64,000 nucleotides of DNA from NCBI RefSeq assembly GCF_002095385.1, contig NZ_MIPP01000013.1:1-64000 (forward strand), given 5' to 3'. Under the pieces are notes generated by a model. The model did no database searches. It was not told the DNA's origin and worked only from the letters and a program-made list of their open reading frames with translations. Below, piece by piece: positions 9,222 through 18,253 of the stretch. Both the position numbers and the translations under genes were made by a program. Origin of the DNA: Pantoea eucrina. GTDB taxonomy: Bacteria; Pseudomonadota; Gammaproteobacteria; Enterobacterales; Enterobacteriaceae. Each line of letters begins with the position of its first letter. Position 1 is the stretch's first letter.

Positions 9222-10312
9222 TATGCTACCTCCTGCGCCGCGGCGATCACGTTGCGACGGCACTGCATCAGCGGCTGTATGCGCTGGCCGAACGCTTCAA
9301 TACCCTCCAGGAAATCATCAAAGGTCAGCAGCACGCCGTGCGTACCATCAACCTGAGCCACTTCATCCAGCATGCGTGCCACGCTGGCAAAGGAGCCAAC
9401 TAACGTGCCCATATTGATGTTAACGGCGGAGGTCGGGTCAGCCATCTGACGCACGTTAGTATCGCTGCCTGAACGGGTATCCTGCTGGCTCTGAGTCGTG
9501 AGCCACGCGAGTGCCTCTTCGTCGGCGCCCGCTTTGTAGTGCTCCCATTTTGCGCGGGCCGCTTCGTCGCTCTCGGCGGCGATGATCATAAACAGAACGT
9601 AGGAGCCGACGTCGCGGCCCGCCTGCTCAGCAGCAAGCTTCATGCGGGCTGCGGTCGGTGCAAAGGCGGCTGGCGTATTAACGCCCTTACCAAAGCAAAA
9701 GTTATAGTCGGCATGCTGAGCTGAAAATGCCATGCCCGCATCACTCTGTCCGGCGCATATCACCTTCATCGGCTTCTGCGGCCGTGGACTGACGCGACAG
9801 TCGTTCATCGTGAAAAAATCACCTTTGAAGTCGCTCTGGCCGGTTCCCCATAAATCGCGCAGCACCGTGACATACTCAGTCAGGTATTGATAACGGCTGG
9901 CAAAATAGTCATCGCCCGGCCAGATCCCCATCTGCTCATACTCTGGTTTCTGCCAGCCGGTGACGAGGTTTACGCCAAAGCGTCCGCCAGAAATTGAGTC
10001 GATGGTCGCAGCCATACGCGCCACGATGGCGGGTGGCAGCGTCAGCGTGGCAGCCGTGGCGTAGATCTCAATCCGCGAGGTGACCGCCGCCAGGCCGGCC
10101 ATCAGCGTAAAGGACTCCATATTGTGATCCCAGAACTCCGTTTTGCCGCCGAAGCCGCGCAGCTTGATCATTGAGAGTGCAAAATCGAAGTGATAGTGCT
10201 CAGCGCGCTGCACAATCGCTTTATTGAGTTCAAAAGTAGGCATGTACTGCGGCGCATGCGTAGAGATCAGCCAGCCGTTATTGCCAATCGGAACAAAGAC
10301 ACCAATTTTCAT
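9221..10312 (-). CDS. rutA: Pyrimidine monooxygenase RutA
   Basis: Luciferase-like flavin monooxygenase that opens the uracil ring between N3 and C4, the first step of the Rut pathway, using FMNH2 from RutF. 363 residues; the N terminus [18 protein letters not shown], the segment [20 protein letters not shown] near 130 and [12 protein letters not shown] near 310 are typical. First gene of rutABCDFG, divergent from rutR across 292 bases that hold a RutR operator. Confidence 0.96.
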   Translation of the reverse strand: MKIGVFVPIGNNGWLISTHAPQYMPTFELNKAIVQRAEHYHFDFALSMIKLRGFGGKTEFWDHNMESFTLMAGLAAVTSRIEIYATAATLTLPPAIVARMAATIDSISGGRFGVNLVTGWQKPEYEQMGIWPGDDYFASRYQYLTEYVTVLRDLWGTGQSDFKGDFFTMNDCRVSPRPQKPMKVICAGQSDAGMAFSAQHADYNFCFGKGVNTPAAFAPTAARMKLAAEQAGRDVGSYVLFMIIAAESDEAARAKWEHYKAGADEEALAWLTTQSQQDTRSGSDTNVRQMADPTSAVNINMGTLVGSFASVARMLDEVAQVDGTHGVLLTFDDFLEGIEAFGQRIQPLMQCRRNVIAAAQEVA

Positions 10313-10484
10313 ATGTCACCTCTTTGCATTGATAGGACGGTTTCACGCGCTGCGCTGCTTCCTGCACGCATCCTGCGGGCGGCGCTCTCTCTTAGTTGCA
10401 AGTCGCGTGCCACATAAATAATTTTTATATTTATCATCAGGATATGAACCGCCGATCGGCCAGCCGGGACGGCACCGCGATTTT

Positions 10485-10500
10485 CAGACCATTTGGTCAA
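10485..10500. promoter_or_regulatory. RutR operator
   Basis: CAGACCATTTGGTCAA matches the RutR consensus TTGACCA-NN-TGGTCAA at every position except the first two. It lies between divergent rutA and rutR. In E. coli RutR binds such a site upstream of rutA, represses the operon and is released by uracil or thymine. Confidence 0.85.
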
Positions 10501-10604
10501 AACAAATGCACAGCAATCAGGCAGCCGTCGGGCAAAAAAGGTGCAGCCCGCCATATCTGCCAGCTGTGTTATGATGTGAATTCACGACAGGGAGAGGTAA
10601 CAGC

Positions 10605-11240
10605 ATGAAAAATGATGAGAAAAAACCGCGCCGTCGTTCGCAGGCGGCGACCGCAAAACGCGCCACTATCCTGCAGGCGGCGCTGGCGCTGTTTTCCCAG
10701 TTCGGTATTCATGGCACCAGCCTTGACCGGGTGGCTGAGGGAGCAGAGGTGTCAAAAACAAATCTGCTCTACTATTACCCTTCAAAGGAAGTGTTGTATG
10801 TCGCCGTGCTGAAAGAGATTCTGGATGTCTGGCTGGCACCGCTGCGCGCGCTGCGCGCCGACCAGGATCCCCTGACGGCCATTCGCCACTATATTCGCCT
10901 GAAGCTTGAGGTCTCCCGCGATCATCCTCAGGCATCGCGGCTGTTCTGTCTGGAGATGCTGCAGGGCGCACCACTGCTGCGTGGTGAACTGGCGGGCGAC
11001 CTGAAAGCACTGGTAGAGAGTAAGGCGGCAATAGTCGAGCAGTGGATCAGCGCCGGACAGCTGGCTGCCGTTCAGCCGCAGCATCTCTTTTTTATGCTCT
11101 GGGCCACCACGCAGCACTATGCTGACTTTGCCTCGCAGGTTGAGGCGGTCACCGGGCAGACGCTGCAGGATCCCGACTTTTTTGCACAGACGTTGCAGAA
11201 CGTAGAGCGGATGATTATCGAAGGCATTCGCGTGCGCTAA
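10605..11240 (+). CDS. rutR: TetR-family repressor RutR
   Basis: Regulator of the rut operon and of other pyrimidine genes; binds uracil or thymine. 211 residues with an N-terminal helix-turn-helix (ILQAALALFSQFGIHGTSLD ... VSKTNLLYYYPSKEVLY) and the RutR-type C-terminal ligand domain containing HLFFMLWATTQHYADF. GAGAGGTAACAGC precedes the ATG. Divergent from rutA, with its operator between them. Confidence 0.95.
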   Translation: MKNDEKKPRRRSQAATAKRATILQAALALFSQFGIHGTSLDRVAEGAEVSKTNLLYYYPSKEVLYVAVLKEILDVWLAPLRALRADQDPLTAIRHYIRLKLEVSRDHPQASRLFCLEMLQGAPLLRGELAGDLKALVESKAAIVEQWISAGQLAAVQPQHLFFMLWATTQHYADFASQVEAVTGQTLQDPDFFAQTLQNVERMIIEGIRVR

Positions 11241-11259
11241 CGATTGAGGGAGGAGAAGC

Positions 11260-12234
11260 ATGGATTCGCTGTCGCAACTGGCGCTGGGCGCTGCAGTTAC
11301 CGTTGCCGTCATGAACCGCCGGGTACCGGTATGGCAGGCGGCCCTGGCGGGGGCAGTCGCCGGCACGCTGCCGGATCTGGATGTGTTCGTCGATCACGGC
11401 GACGCAATACGCAATATGACGCTGCATCGCACCGAGAGCCATGCGCTGCTGATCCTGACGCTGCTGGCGCCGCTGGCCGGCTGGCTGGCCGCCGGGATCA
11501 CCCGCAGCAAAGCGCACTGGCGCAGCTGGTGCCTGGCCCTCTGGCTGGCGCTGATCACCCATCCGCTGCTCGATCTCACTACCGTGTATGGTACGCAGCT
11601 TGGGCTGCCGCTCACTGACTATCCGTTTGCCATCGGCAGTATGTTTATTGTCGATCCGCTCTATACGCTGCCGCTGCTTATCGCACTGGGCGTAGCGCTA
11701 TGGCGGCGTGATGCCACCGGCGTGCGCTGGACCCGCCTGGGCCTGTTAATCAGCACGCTTTATCTGGGCTGGAGCATGGTGATACAGGGCGTCGCCACGC
11801 GGCAGATTGAACAGCAGCTGGCGCAGCAACACGTTGTATCACAGCGGCTGCTGGTCACGCCGACGGCGTTCAACACGCTGGTCTGGCGCACGGTCATTAT
11901 TACGCCCGATCGCTATGGCGAAGCGTACTGGTCGCTGTTTTCACCCGGGCGGCCGTTACAGATTGCGTGGCACGATCGTCAGATGGCGCTGCTGACCCCT
12001 TTTAAAGGGCAGTGGCATGCGGAGCGCGTTGTCTGGTTCAGTCACGGTTTTTACGCGCTGCGTCAGCAGGCAGGCAATACGCTGATTAGCGATTTGCGTA
12101 TGGGTGAGGCGCCCGATTACACCTTTACTTTTAATCTTGGCAGGCCGGAAGCGCCAGCAGCGGCGCCGCAGCGTGAGGCGGCCGCACACCCGTCACTCCA
12201 GCGTGCCTGGCATCAGTTCCGGCAGCGGTTATAA
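11260..12234 (+). CDS. Membrane-bound metal-dependent hydrolase (YdjM/DUF457-like)
   Basis: A 324-residue protein whose N-terminal half carries several hydrophobic helices and conserved polar motifs expected to bind metal: LPDLDVFVDHGD near residue 40, HRTESHAL near 55 and THPLLDLTTVYG near 100. This set defines the DUF457/YdjM inner-membrane hydrolase family. The C-terminal half (from ~200) is soluble, probably periplasmic, with unknown activity. GGGAGGAGAAGC precedes the ATG, 19 bases after rutR, so it may be read with rutR. Substrate unknown. Confidence 0.8.
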   Translation: MDSLSQLALGAAVTVAVMNRRVPVWQAALAGAVAGTLPDLDVFVDHGDAIRNMTLHRTESHALLILTLLAPLAGWLAAGITRSKAHWRSWCLALWLALITHPLLDLTTVYGTQLGLPLTDYPFAIGSMFIVDPLYTLPLLIALGVALWRRDATGVRWTRLGLLISTLYLGWSMVIQGVATRQIEQQLAQQHVVSQRLLVTPTAFNTLVWRTVIITPDRYGEAYWSLFSPGRPLQIAWHDRQMALLTPFKGQWHAERVVWFSHGFYALRQQAGNTLISDLRMGEAPDYTFTFNLGRPEAPAAAPQREAAAHPSLQRAWHQFRQRL

Positions 12235-12237
12235 ATG

Positions 12238-12264
12238 AAAAAGGCCCGCTGATGCGGGCCTTAA
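12238..12264. terminator. Bidirectional terminator between the hydrolase gene and cycA
   Basis: AAGGCCCGC/GCGGGCCTT stem with a TGAT loop. The stronger T run is on the minus strand, so it mainly serves cycA. Confidence 0.8.
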
Positions 12265-12275
12265 ACAGAACGGGA

Positions 12276-13667
12276 TCAGGCTTTACGGCGTCGCAGCAGC
12301 CAGCCCATGGTGAGCAGCATAAACCACAGCGGCGTAACCATCAGCGCCTGACGGGTATCCTCCTGCAGTGTCAGCAGCACCAGCACGAAAGCAAAAAATG
12401 CCATGCAGACCCAGCACATAATTTTGCCCAGCGGCATCTTAAACGTTGACGACGCGTGACGCTGCGGATGCTGTTTACGGTAGGCCAGGTAGCTGCAGAG
12501 AATGATGGTCCAGACAAACATAAACAGAATGGCGGATACCGTGGTCACCATGGTAAACACCGTCATCACGTCCGGGATCAGGTAGATCAGCGCGACGCCG
12601 CCCAGCAGACAGAGACAGGAGAAGAACAGGCCGGTGGTGGGCACGGCGCGCGCGGAGAGACGACCAAACGCCTTATGCGCTACCCCCTGTTCTGCCAGGC
12701 CATACAGCATGCGGCTGGTAGAGAAGATGCCGCTGTTGGCTGACGAGGCCGCTGAGGTCAGTACCACAAAGTTAACGATGCTCGCAGCAGCGGGCAGGCC
12801 AATCAGCACAAACATCTCTACAAACGGGCTGCGATCCGGCATCACCTGATTCCATGGCGTAACGGCCATGATCACCAGCAGTGCCAGCACGTAAAACATA
12901 ATAATGCGCAGCGGTATGGCATTGATGGCGCGGGGCAGGACCTTGTGCGGATCTTTGGTCTCTGCCGCGGCGGTGCCTACCAGCTCAATACCGACAAAAG
13001 CGAACACGGCAATCTGGAAGCCGGCGAAAAAGCCGCTCAGCCCTTTCGGGAACATCCCGCCATGCTGCCAGATATTGCTGAGCGATGCCGTGCTGCCGCC
13101 GGGTGAAGGGTAGTGCGTACTGACCAGCACAATACCGGTAATAATCAGGGCAACAATGGCGACAATTTTGATAATTGCGAACCAGAACTCCATTTCCCCG
13201 AAGAGTTTGACGGTGGCAATATTCAGCGCCAGAAAGACAAAGACGCACAGCAGCGCGCTCATCCAGATAGAGAATCCGGGGAACCAGAGCTGAAAATAGG
13301 CGCTGATGGCAACCACGTCAGCGATGCCGGTAACGACCCAGCAGAACCAGTAGGTCCAGCCGGTAAAATAGCCCGCCCACGGGCCGAGCAGATCGGCCGC
13401 GAAATCGCTGAACGATTTATATTCCAGATTAGAGAGCAGCAGCTCTCCCATTGCGCGCATAACAAAAAACAGCATGAAGCCGATGATCATATAAACAAAA
13501 ACGATCGACGGCCCCGCCAGGCTGATGGTTTTGCCTGACCCCATAAAGAGCCCGGTTCCGATAGCGCCACCAATCGCAATAAGCTGAATATGACGGTTAT
13601 GCAGGTTGCGCCGGAGTTTTTCCGGCTGTTCAGCCTCACTGAGGGCTGCTTTGGATTGATCAACCAT
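12276..13667 (-). CDS. cycA: D-serine/D-alanine/glycine permease CycA
   Basis: APC-family proton symporter for small neutral amino acids in the inner membrane. 463 residues, 12 predicted helices; the start region RHIQLIAIGGAIGTGLFMGS and the loop SGFFAGFQIAVFAFVGIELV match E. coli CycA closely. Start 13667 (MVDQSK...) agrees with E. coli CycA; the longer open frame upstream is not protein-like. The neighbours differ from the E. coli cycA locus, so the gene has moved relative to E. coli. Confidence 0.94.
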   Translation of the reverse strand: MVDQSKAALSEAEQPEKLRRNLHNRHIQLIAIGGAIGTGLFMGSGKTISLAGPSIVFVYMIIGFMLFFVMRAMGELLLSNLEYKSFSDFAADLLGPWAGYFTGWTYWFCWVVTGIADVVAISAYFQLWFPGFSIWMSALLCVFVFLALNIATVKLFGEMEFWFAIIKIVAIVALIITGIVLVSTHYPSPGGSTASLSNIWQHGGMFPKGLSGFFAGFQIAVFAFVGIELVGTAAAETKDPHKVLPRAINAIPLRIIMFYVLALLVIMAVTPWNQVMPDRSPFVEMFVLIGLPAAASIVNFVVLTSAASSANSGIFSTSRMLYGLAEQGVAHKAFGRLSARAVPTTGLFFSCLCLLGGVALIYLIPDVMTVFTMVTTVSAILFMFVWTIILCSYLAYRKQHPQRHASSTFKMPLGKIMCWVCMAFFAFVLVLLTLQEDTRQALMVTPLWFMLLTMGWLLRRRKA

Positions 13668-13953
13668 AAAGATAGCTTTCCTGTCTTGATGTTGTGTCAG
13701 CTCTGATGGCTGTTGAAATACGTGCCTTTGCACAGGGCAAGAGCGCATAAGATAGAGGAAAGGCCACCGGGTCTGGTAATTGTTTTTTAACCTTTGTGAC
13801 CTTTTGCGTTTTTTGCTCTGTCAGCAAATATTTACATGGTTGCTCTTTTAGTCACTTTGCGTAAATAAGCAGCACTTTTTCCCGGAAGAACAGGCAGATG
13901 AGGCAAGCCAGCTACACTTAGTCACAGGTTTGCAAAGTGATAAGGCAGAGACC

Positions 13954-14652
13954 GTGCGCGCACTCATTGCGACAGGAATAATTGCTCTGGTGGGGTGGTC
14001 GAGCTTGCCCTGGCTGAAATCGCAGCTTCCGGCGCAGTGGAATCCGTTTATTCCGCTTAACGTCACGGATGCGCCAGGCTGGATAACACGTTACAAGCTG
14101 GAGAAACTGCGTCACGATCCAGCCGCCTGTCTGGCGGTGCTGGAGCGCGCCAGTGCGCAGGGACGGGTAAGTTTTCGCACGACGCCTCCGGTGCGGGGTA
14201 ACTGCACAATTGAACAGCCGGTTCGTATCAGCCAGTTTGGGCCGGTTACGCTCAGCAGCAGTTTTCTTGTCAGCTGTCCGATGGCCGTGGCAAGTACGAT
14301 GTATGTCACGCGCAGTAATGCTGCATTACAGCAGGCGGGTATCACCAGTCCGCTGCGGCGTATTGAGCATGTTGGCAGCTACGCCTGCCGCAACGTCTAT
14401 CATCGCCAGGAGGGACGCCGCAGCGAACACGCTACGGCAGAGGCGTGGGATGTCACCGCTTTTCAGCTGGCCGATGGCCGCTGGTTACGGGTCGCCAGAA
14501 ACTGGCAGCAGCCCGCCAGCAGCGCGGCGGGTTTGCATGCACTCTGGCGCAACGGCTGTGCCAGCTTTGGAAACGCACTGGGACCAGACTACAACGCAGC
14601 TCATACCACACACTTTCATCTGGGCATGCGCGGCGGTGGATTCTGCCGCTGA
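13954..14652 (+). CDS. Extensin-family protein, probable LAS-type peptidase
   Basis: A 232-residue protein with one N-terminal hydrophobic helix (signal or anchor; ALIATGIIALVGW). The C-terminal half has motifs of the extensin-like family, related to LAS/VanY-type zinc peptidases: SEHATAEAWDVTAF (His and Asp ligands) and HTTHFHLGM (HxH). Paired Cys residues suggest a disulfide-stabilised periplasmic domain. Start is uncertain: GTG at 13954 follows AGGCAGAG and is preferred over TTG at 13930. Peptidoglycan peptide cleavage is inferred from the fold family only. Confidence 0.75.
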   Translation: MRALIATGIIALVGWSSLPWLKSQLPAQWNPFIPLNVTDAPGWITRYKLEKLRHDPAACLAVLERASAQGRVSFRTTPPVRGNCTIEQPVRISQFGPVTLSSSFLVSCPMAVASTMYVTRSNAALQQAGITSPLRRIEHVGSYACRNVYHRQEGRRSEHATAEAWDVTAFQLADGRWLRVARNWQQPASSAAGLHALWRNGCASFGNALGPDYNAAHTTHFHLGMRGGGFCR

Positions 14653-14664
14653 TGCGGCAGGCTG
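14643..14664 (+). terminator. Possible terminator overlapping the extensin-family stop codon
   Basis: CTGCCGC/GCGGCAG stem with loop TGAT containing the stop codon, followed by a weak T-rich stretch. Confidence 0.5.
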
Positions 14665-15477
14665 TTAATTTTAAAAGCCGGGCAGCTTAATAGTTAATTT
14701 GCGCCAACGCTATTTTAGATCCAGTCCCTCAAAGACGCAGAAGGCGTGATTACAAATGAGAACCATTACCCGACTAATTTTTGTGTTTGAAATAAGTCTG
14801 CCTTAAATAACACTCATCTGTTTTAATAATGAGATATCTCCGGTGAATTTATTTACTCTCCAAAAGAAAAACCGGGTGCCAGCGTCAGATTGTTCAGGCT
14901 ATCTGCAGCGGACATCATCGCGTTAAAACAGAATTATATTGGTTATCCGCCTCACTCTGTTTTCATTCCAGCGGCTGATGACAGCGTATGCAACTGCGGC
15001 AGGCAGTTTATGCCGATAAAATGCGTAGTCGCGCATGGCGCAGGCATCAGCGTGGTGCGGATACAGATAGCTCAGGGTTGCCGATTGCCGGAGGTAACTT
15101 TATTTATCAGTGGAATTAAAAATCGTCCATGACTAAATCATTTAGCGCTTTTAACTGAAGGTAAATGTCTCTGCTAATCATTATTTTACTTAAAATCGAT
15201 GCTAAACTTTTATCCATCTAATAATTAATTTTAATGGGTGGAAGATTGAAACTTTATCAGAAAAATCCTATGCTGGTTTCACGTATCTTTATGCGCCTGA
15301 GGCCCGGCAGTCAGGTCACTGCGGCGCTCGCTTTATGGCAACAATTCGATAACTTTCCGGCTGTATAACGCAATCTACAGCAGGAGCCTTTTTATTCATT
15401 CTGTTCAGATTACGTCTCACCGATATAATCGGACAAGCATCAGGTTAATAAAAGACGTTAAATACGTCAGGATAATA
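14665..15477. other. Gene-poor AT-rich stretch upstream of sdiA
   Basis: About 810 bases with no convincing gene. An 80-codon open frame from a TTG at 14890 has no ribosome site and no recognisable composition. A Fur-box-like element, ACAAATGAGAACCATTACC near 14752, matches roughly 13 of 19 consensus positions but faces no clear target. A 44-codon open frame at 15234 is listed separately. The last 60 bases should carry the sdiA promoter; AGGA lies just before its ATG. Confidence 0.5.
15234..15368 (+). CDS. Possible 44-residue small protein
   Basis: ATG open frame MGGRLKLYQKNPMLVSRIF..., ending QQFDNFPAV. There is no ribosome site before the ATG; an in-frame TTG at 15246 preceded by GGTGGAAG is an alternative start. 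The basic N-terminal half then turns amphipathic. It could be a remnant or a chance frame; kept only because the surrounding region has nothing else. Confidence 0.2.
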   Translation: MGGRLKLYQKNPMLVSRIFMRLRPGSQVTAALALWQQFDNFPAV

Positions 15478-16200
15478 ATGACTACCGATAATTATTTTGT
15501 CTGGCGAGCCGAAACAGCAAAAGCGTTTCAGGGGTTGACGGAGGTGGTGCAATTAAAAGCACTGTTGCAAAAGCAAATCGTCGCTCTGGGATTCGACTTC
15601 TTTGCCTTTTTTGTGCAGCAGCCGGTTCCCTTCACCCGACCGCGTTTTTTCCTGTTCAGCACCTACCCTGAATCCTGGATCCTGCATTATGAGCGGCATA
15701 ACTACTATGCCGTCGATCCTGTACTGCGGCTTTGTCAGCAGCCCGGAAAAGGGATTGAGTGGTGTGCTGAGATTTTCACCGGGGCGGCTAATCTTTGGCC
15801 AGATGCGCAGGCAGCGGGAATCCTGAGCGGCTTTTCTTGCTCAGCGATGGCATCAAATCGTGCCATTGGTATATTATCAATAGCATCACGTCAGCCCGGA
15901 CGCTCCAGGCACCGAACCGTTGAGCTTGAGGTACAGATAAACTTTCTGGCGGACCTGAGCTTACGGGTTCTTGAGCGCTTAAAAGATAGCTCAATGGTGG
16001 TGCTGGCTAAGGGATTTAGCGAGCGGGAGCTGGAAATTTTGAAATGGACAGCTGAAGGAAAAACCTCGGCAGAGATTTCGCTTATTTTGGCAATATCAGA
16101 ACATACGGTGAATTTTCACCAAAAAAACATGCAAAAACGTTTTAACGTTTCAAATAAAACGCAGATAGCGTGTTATGCCGCAGCGACAGGTCTGATATAG
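15478..16200 (+). CDS. sdiA: LuxR-family acyl-homoserine-lactone receptor SdiA
   Basis: Transcription factor that binds acyl-homoserine lactones. 240 residues, the same length as E. coli SdiA. The ligand domain has PVPFTRPR, WILHYERHNYYAVDPVL (the conserved W, Y, D-P of LuxR pockets) and a following W in IEWCAEIF. The LuxR helix-turn-helix at 178-240 contains GKTSAEI and ends CYAAATGLI, nearly as in E. coli. AGGA lies close before the ATG. Location confirms orthology: sdiA-(yecF)-uvrY-uvrC. The difference is the synthase gene 120 bases downstream, so this receptor probably responds to a self-made signal. Confidence 0.93.
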   Translation: MTTDNYFVWRAETAKAFQGLTEVVQLKALLQKQIVALGFDFFAFFVQQPVPFTRPRFFLFSTYPESWILHYERHNYYAVDPVLRLCQQPGKGIEWCAEIFTGAANLWPDAQAAGILSGFSCSAMASNRAIGILSIASRQPGRSRHRTVELEVQINFLADLSLRVLERLKDSSMVVLAKGFSERELEILKWTAEGKTSAEISLILAISEHTVNFHQKNMQKRFNVSNKTQIACYAAATGLI

Positions 16201-16208
16201 CAAAAGGC

Positions 16209-16228
16209 AACTACTAATACTGGTAGTT
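16209..16228. promoter_or_regulatory. lux box upstream of the synthase gene
   Basis: AACTACTAATACTGGTAGTT is a 20-bp imperfect palindrome (8 of 10 pairs) with the classical CT-N12-AG pattern of LuxR-type sites. Its inner 18 bases resemble the phz boxes of Pseudomonas as I remember them. It sits eight bases after the sdiA stop and about 95 before the synthase start, where a receptor could control synthase expression. Confidence 0.7.
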
Positions 16229-16323
16229 CCCTATCCGTATTGAGTTGTCTACCCTGCGCCGGAAACTTAGCCAGGCTGGCACGATAAAAATCATTGCACA
16301 CATGGGGATGTCAGAGGCGCATG

Positions 16324-16935
16324 ATGAAAATAATTCAAACACAGCTAAAGGATATGCCTTCCTCACTGCTAGCCGAACTGGGTACCTATCGTTATAGCGT
16401 GTTTGCGCGTGGCGAAGGCTGGTCAATTCCTCCGCGGCTGAGCACACCGGGGCAGGAGTACGATCGCTACGACCGTTCAGACGTGACCTGGCTTATCGCC
16501 TGGAATGCACGTAAAGGCATTTGTGGCTGCGCGCGATTACTGCCGTGGCATGAACCGGAAGTGGCTGAAGGTATTCTTCTGCCGTTTGCGCAGGATAAGG
16601 TTTGGGAGATGTCACGCTACTCAGCACGGCTGGAGGTGGATGCGGAATTACCGCTGAATATCCTGTGGCACTCGGTGCAGCTGGCAGAGCTGAGCGGCAT
16701 GGAGTATCTGATTAGCTCGGCCACGCCGATGCTGGAGAAGATGTTTGCACAGCATAATGTGGTTTATGAACCGCTGACGCCAGGGTTGATCCAGTCGGAA
16801 GATAATCTGTTCGCTATCCGTATCCCGGTTGAACAGCCGGCACTGGCGGAAAAATATCGCGGCACGCGGCGCTTTAGTCCGGAAGAGGTGCTGCCTTCGC
16901 TCGGCGTCTCCGTTAACTGGCAGGCGCACAATTAA
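16324..16935 (+). CDS. phzI: LuxI-family acyl-homoserine-lactone synthase next to sdiA
   Basis: Makes acyl-homoserine lactone from acyl-carrier protein and S-adenosylmethionine. All the invariant LuxI residues can be placed: R23, F27, W33 (YRYSVFARGEGW), D47 and D50 (EYDRYD), R71 (CGCARLLP), E95 and R98 (VWEMSRYSAR). The start at 16324 has AGAGG six bases upstream; an ATG at 16321 is equally in frame. 203 residues, normal for the family. Same strand as sdiA with a lux box between. The symbol follows the name used for this sdiA-linked synthase in Pantoea; acyl-chain length cannot be read from sequence. Confidence 0.88.
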   Translation: MKIIQTQLKDMPSSLLAELGTYRYSVFARGEGWSIPPRLSTPGQEYDRYDRSDVTWLIAWNARKGICGCARLLPWHEPEVAEGILLPFAQDKVWEMSRYSARLEVDAELPLNILWHSVQLAELSGMEYLISSATPMLEKMFAQHNVVYEPLTPGLIQSEDNLFAIRIPVEQPALAEKYRGTRRFSPEEVLPSLGVSVNWQAHN

Positions 16936-16937
16936 TA

Positions 16938-16956
16938 CCCCGTGCAGCGCACGGGG
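16938..16956. terminator. Hairpin between convergent phzI and yecF
   Basis: CCCCGTGC/GCACGGGG stem with a 3-base loop in the 29 bases between the two stops. T tracts are weak on both sides. Confidence 0.5.
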
Positions 16957-16964
16957 CTGGCCGC

Positions 16965-17198
16965 TTACTGACGGTAAGCGGTTTTGATCTGACGGATCGT
17001 GTTGCTGAATACTTCAGCCTGGGGCTTATCAGCCAGCGCATTTTGCACATAGCGTTCCATATTGATAATTACTTTACCGGCGTCTGCCTGTCCCATGCCT
17101 TTGAGAATCAGAGTAATCATCATTTTGAGGCAGGCAACTTCATCAGCCAGTGCCTGAGTGTCACGCGACGTTACGAAATCTTCATCACTCATCTTCAA
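16965..17198 (-). CDS. yecF: YecF family (DUF2594) protein
   Basis: A 77-residue protein. LADEVACLKMMITLILKGMG, then QADAGKVI and the end IRQIKTAYRQ match E. coli YecF. No signal peptide or membrane helix. Translation could begin at Met1 or Met3. In E. coli it lies between sdiA and uvrY, and here it does too, which anchors the synteny. Function unknown. Confidence 0.9.
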   Translation of the reverse strand: MKMSDEDFVTSRDTQALADEVACLKMMITLILKGMGQADAGKVIINMERYVQNALADKPQAEVFSNTIRQIKTAYRQ

Positions 17199-17593
17199 CT
17201 CCCTGGTGGTATCGATTTACACAGATTCTGTCTTTCCGTGCATAAAACAGAGAGTATATCATAGGTTTGCTTTCTCATTCAGAGGCCAGAAAAATCATTA
17301 TTCGATCCAGTTAAAGGCAGGGCAGTGCAGACCGTTTTGGCTCGCCTGATACTTTTTCGGCTTAAAAAAAGAAAACAGGCAGATTTATTACAACATGCTG
17401 TTATTCAATGAAATGTTAAATAAAAAAGCTGTTTAGTTTGCAGAAAATGGATTTTTTTCTGAAAAGATTTAATTATTTGATTTAGATCATTGCGTCGCAG
17501 GTTGTTCTGGTATGTCTGATGTTCAATGCGCATAAAAAACGCTAAGATTACGCTCTTTTTTAATTACCTTTCTAACCTGCGGAGTATGTCCCG
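17199..17593. other. yecF-uvrY intergenic region
   Basis: Nearly 400 AT-rich bases between divergent yecF and uvrY with no supported gene. TTGATTTAGATCAT at 17477-17490 matches the FNR consensus TTGAT-N4-ATCAA in nine of ten positions and lies about 100 bases before uvrY. Other A/T runs (17366-17460) may bend or bind nucleoid proteins. Confidence 0.45.
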
Positions 17594-18253
17594 TTGATCA
17601 GCCTGCTGCTTGTTGATGACCATGAACTGGTACGTGCCGGTATTCGTCGCATTCTGGAAGATATCAAAGGACTGGTCATTGCCGGCGAAGCGGCGTGCGG
17701 AGAGGATGCAGTAAAATGGTGCCGTCAGCACACGGTGAATGTCGTTCTGATGGACATGAATATGCCGGGTATCGGCGGACTGGAAGCGACGCGCAAAATT
17801 GTCCGCTACAACCCCGATATTCGCATCATTATGCTGACTATTCACACCGAAAACCCGCTGCCGGCCCGGGTAATGCAGGCGGGCGCCTCAGGCTATCTGA
17901 GCAAAGGCGCTGCGCCTCAGGAGGTGGTCAGCGCCATTCGCGCCGTCCACGCTGGACAGCGCTATATCGCCTCAGATATCGCTCAGCAAATGGCGCTGAG
18001 CCAAATCGAGCCGCAGAAAGCGGAATCGCCCTTCAGTTGTTTGTCGGAACGGGAATTGCAGATTATGCTGATGATTACCCGGGGACAAAAAGTTACGGAG
18101 ATATCCGAACAGTTGAACCTGAGCCCGAAAACCGTTAACAGCTACCGCTATCGTATGTTCAGTAAGCTAAACATCAGCGGTGATGTAGAGTTAACGCATC
18201 TGGCCATTCGTCATGGTCTGTTCAACGCGGAGCCATTAATAAGTAGTGAGTGA
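17594..18253 (+). CDS. uvrY: Response regulator UvrY (BarA/UvrY system)
   Basis: NarL-type response regulator phosphorylated by BarA; its known output is transcription of the csrB/csrC small RNAs that titrate CsrA, governing carbon flow, motility and biofilm. The receiver domain has D8/D9, phosphoacceptor D54 in [13 protein letters not shown] and K104 in the [10 protein letters not shown] block. The LuxR-type helix-turn-helix at ~150-205 contains [12 protein letters not shown] and [13 protein letters not shown]. Start is TTG at 17594, nine bases after GGAG; no better start exists and the N terminus then matches E. coli. Overlaps uvrC by eight bases. Confidence 0.95.
   Translation: MISLLLVDDHELVRAGIRRILEDIKGLVIAGEAACGEDAVKWCRQHTVNVVLMDMNMPGIGGLEATRKIVRYNPDIRIIMLTIHTENPLPARVMQAGASGYLSKGAAPQEVVSAIRAVHAGQRYIASDIAQQMALSQIEPQKAESPFSCLSERELQIMLMITRGQKVTEISEQLNLSPKTVNSYRYRMFSKLNISGDVELTHLAIRHGLFNAEPLISSE

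Noticed and set aside
14752-14770. Fur box
   Set aside because: About 13 of 19 matches but no target gene in a sensible position; AT-rich DNA gives such matches by chance.
14890-15132. 80-codon open frame in the gap before sdiA
   Set aside because: TTG start, no ribosome site, unremarkable composition and no recognisable motif.
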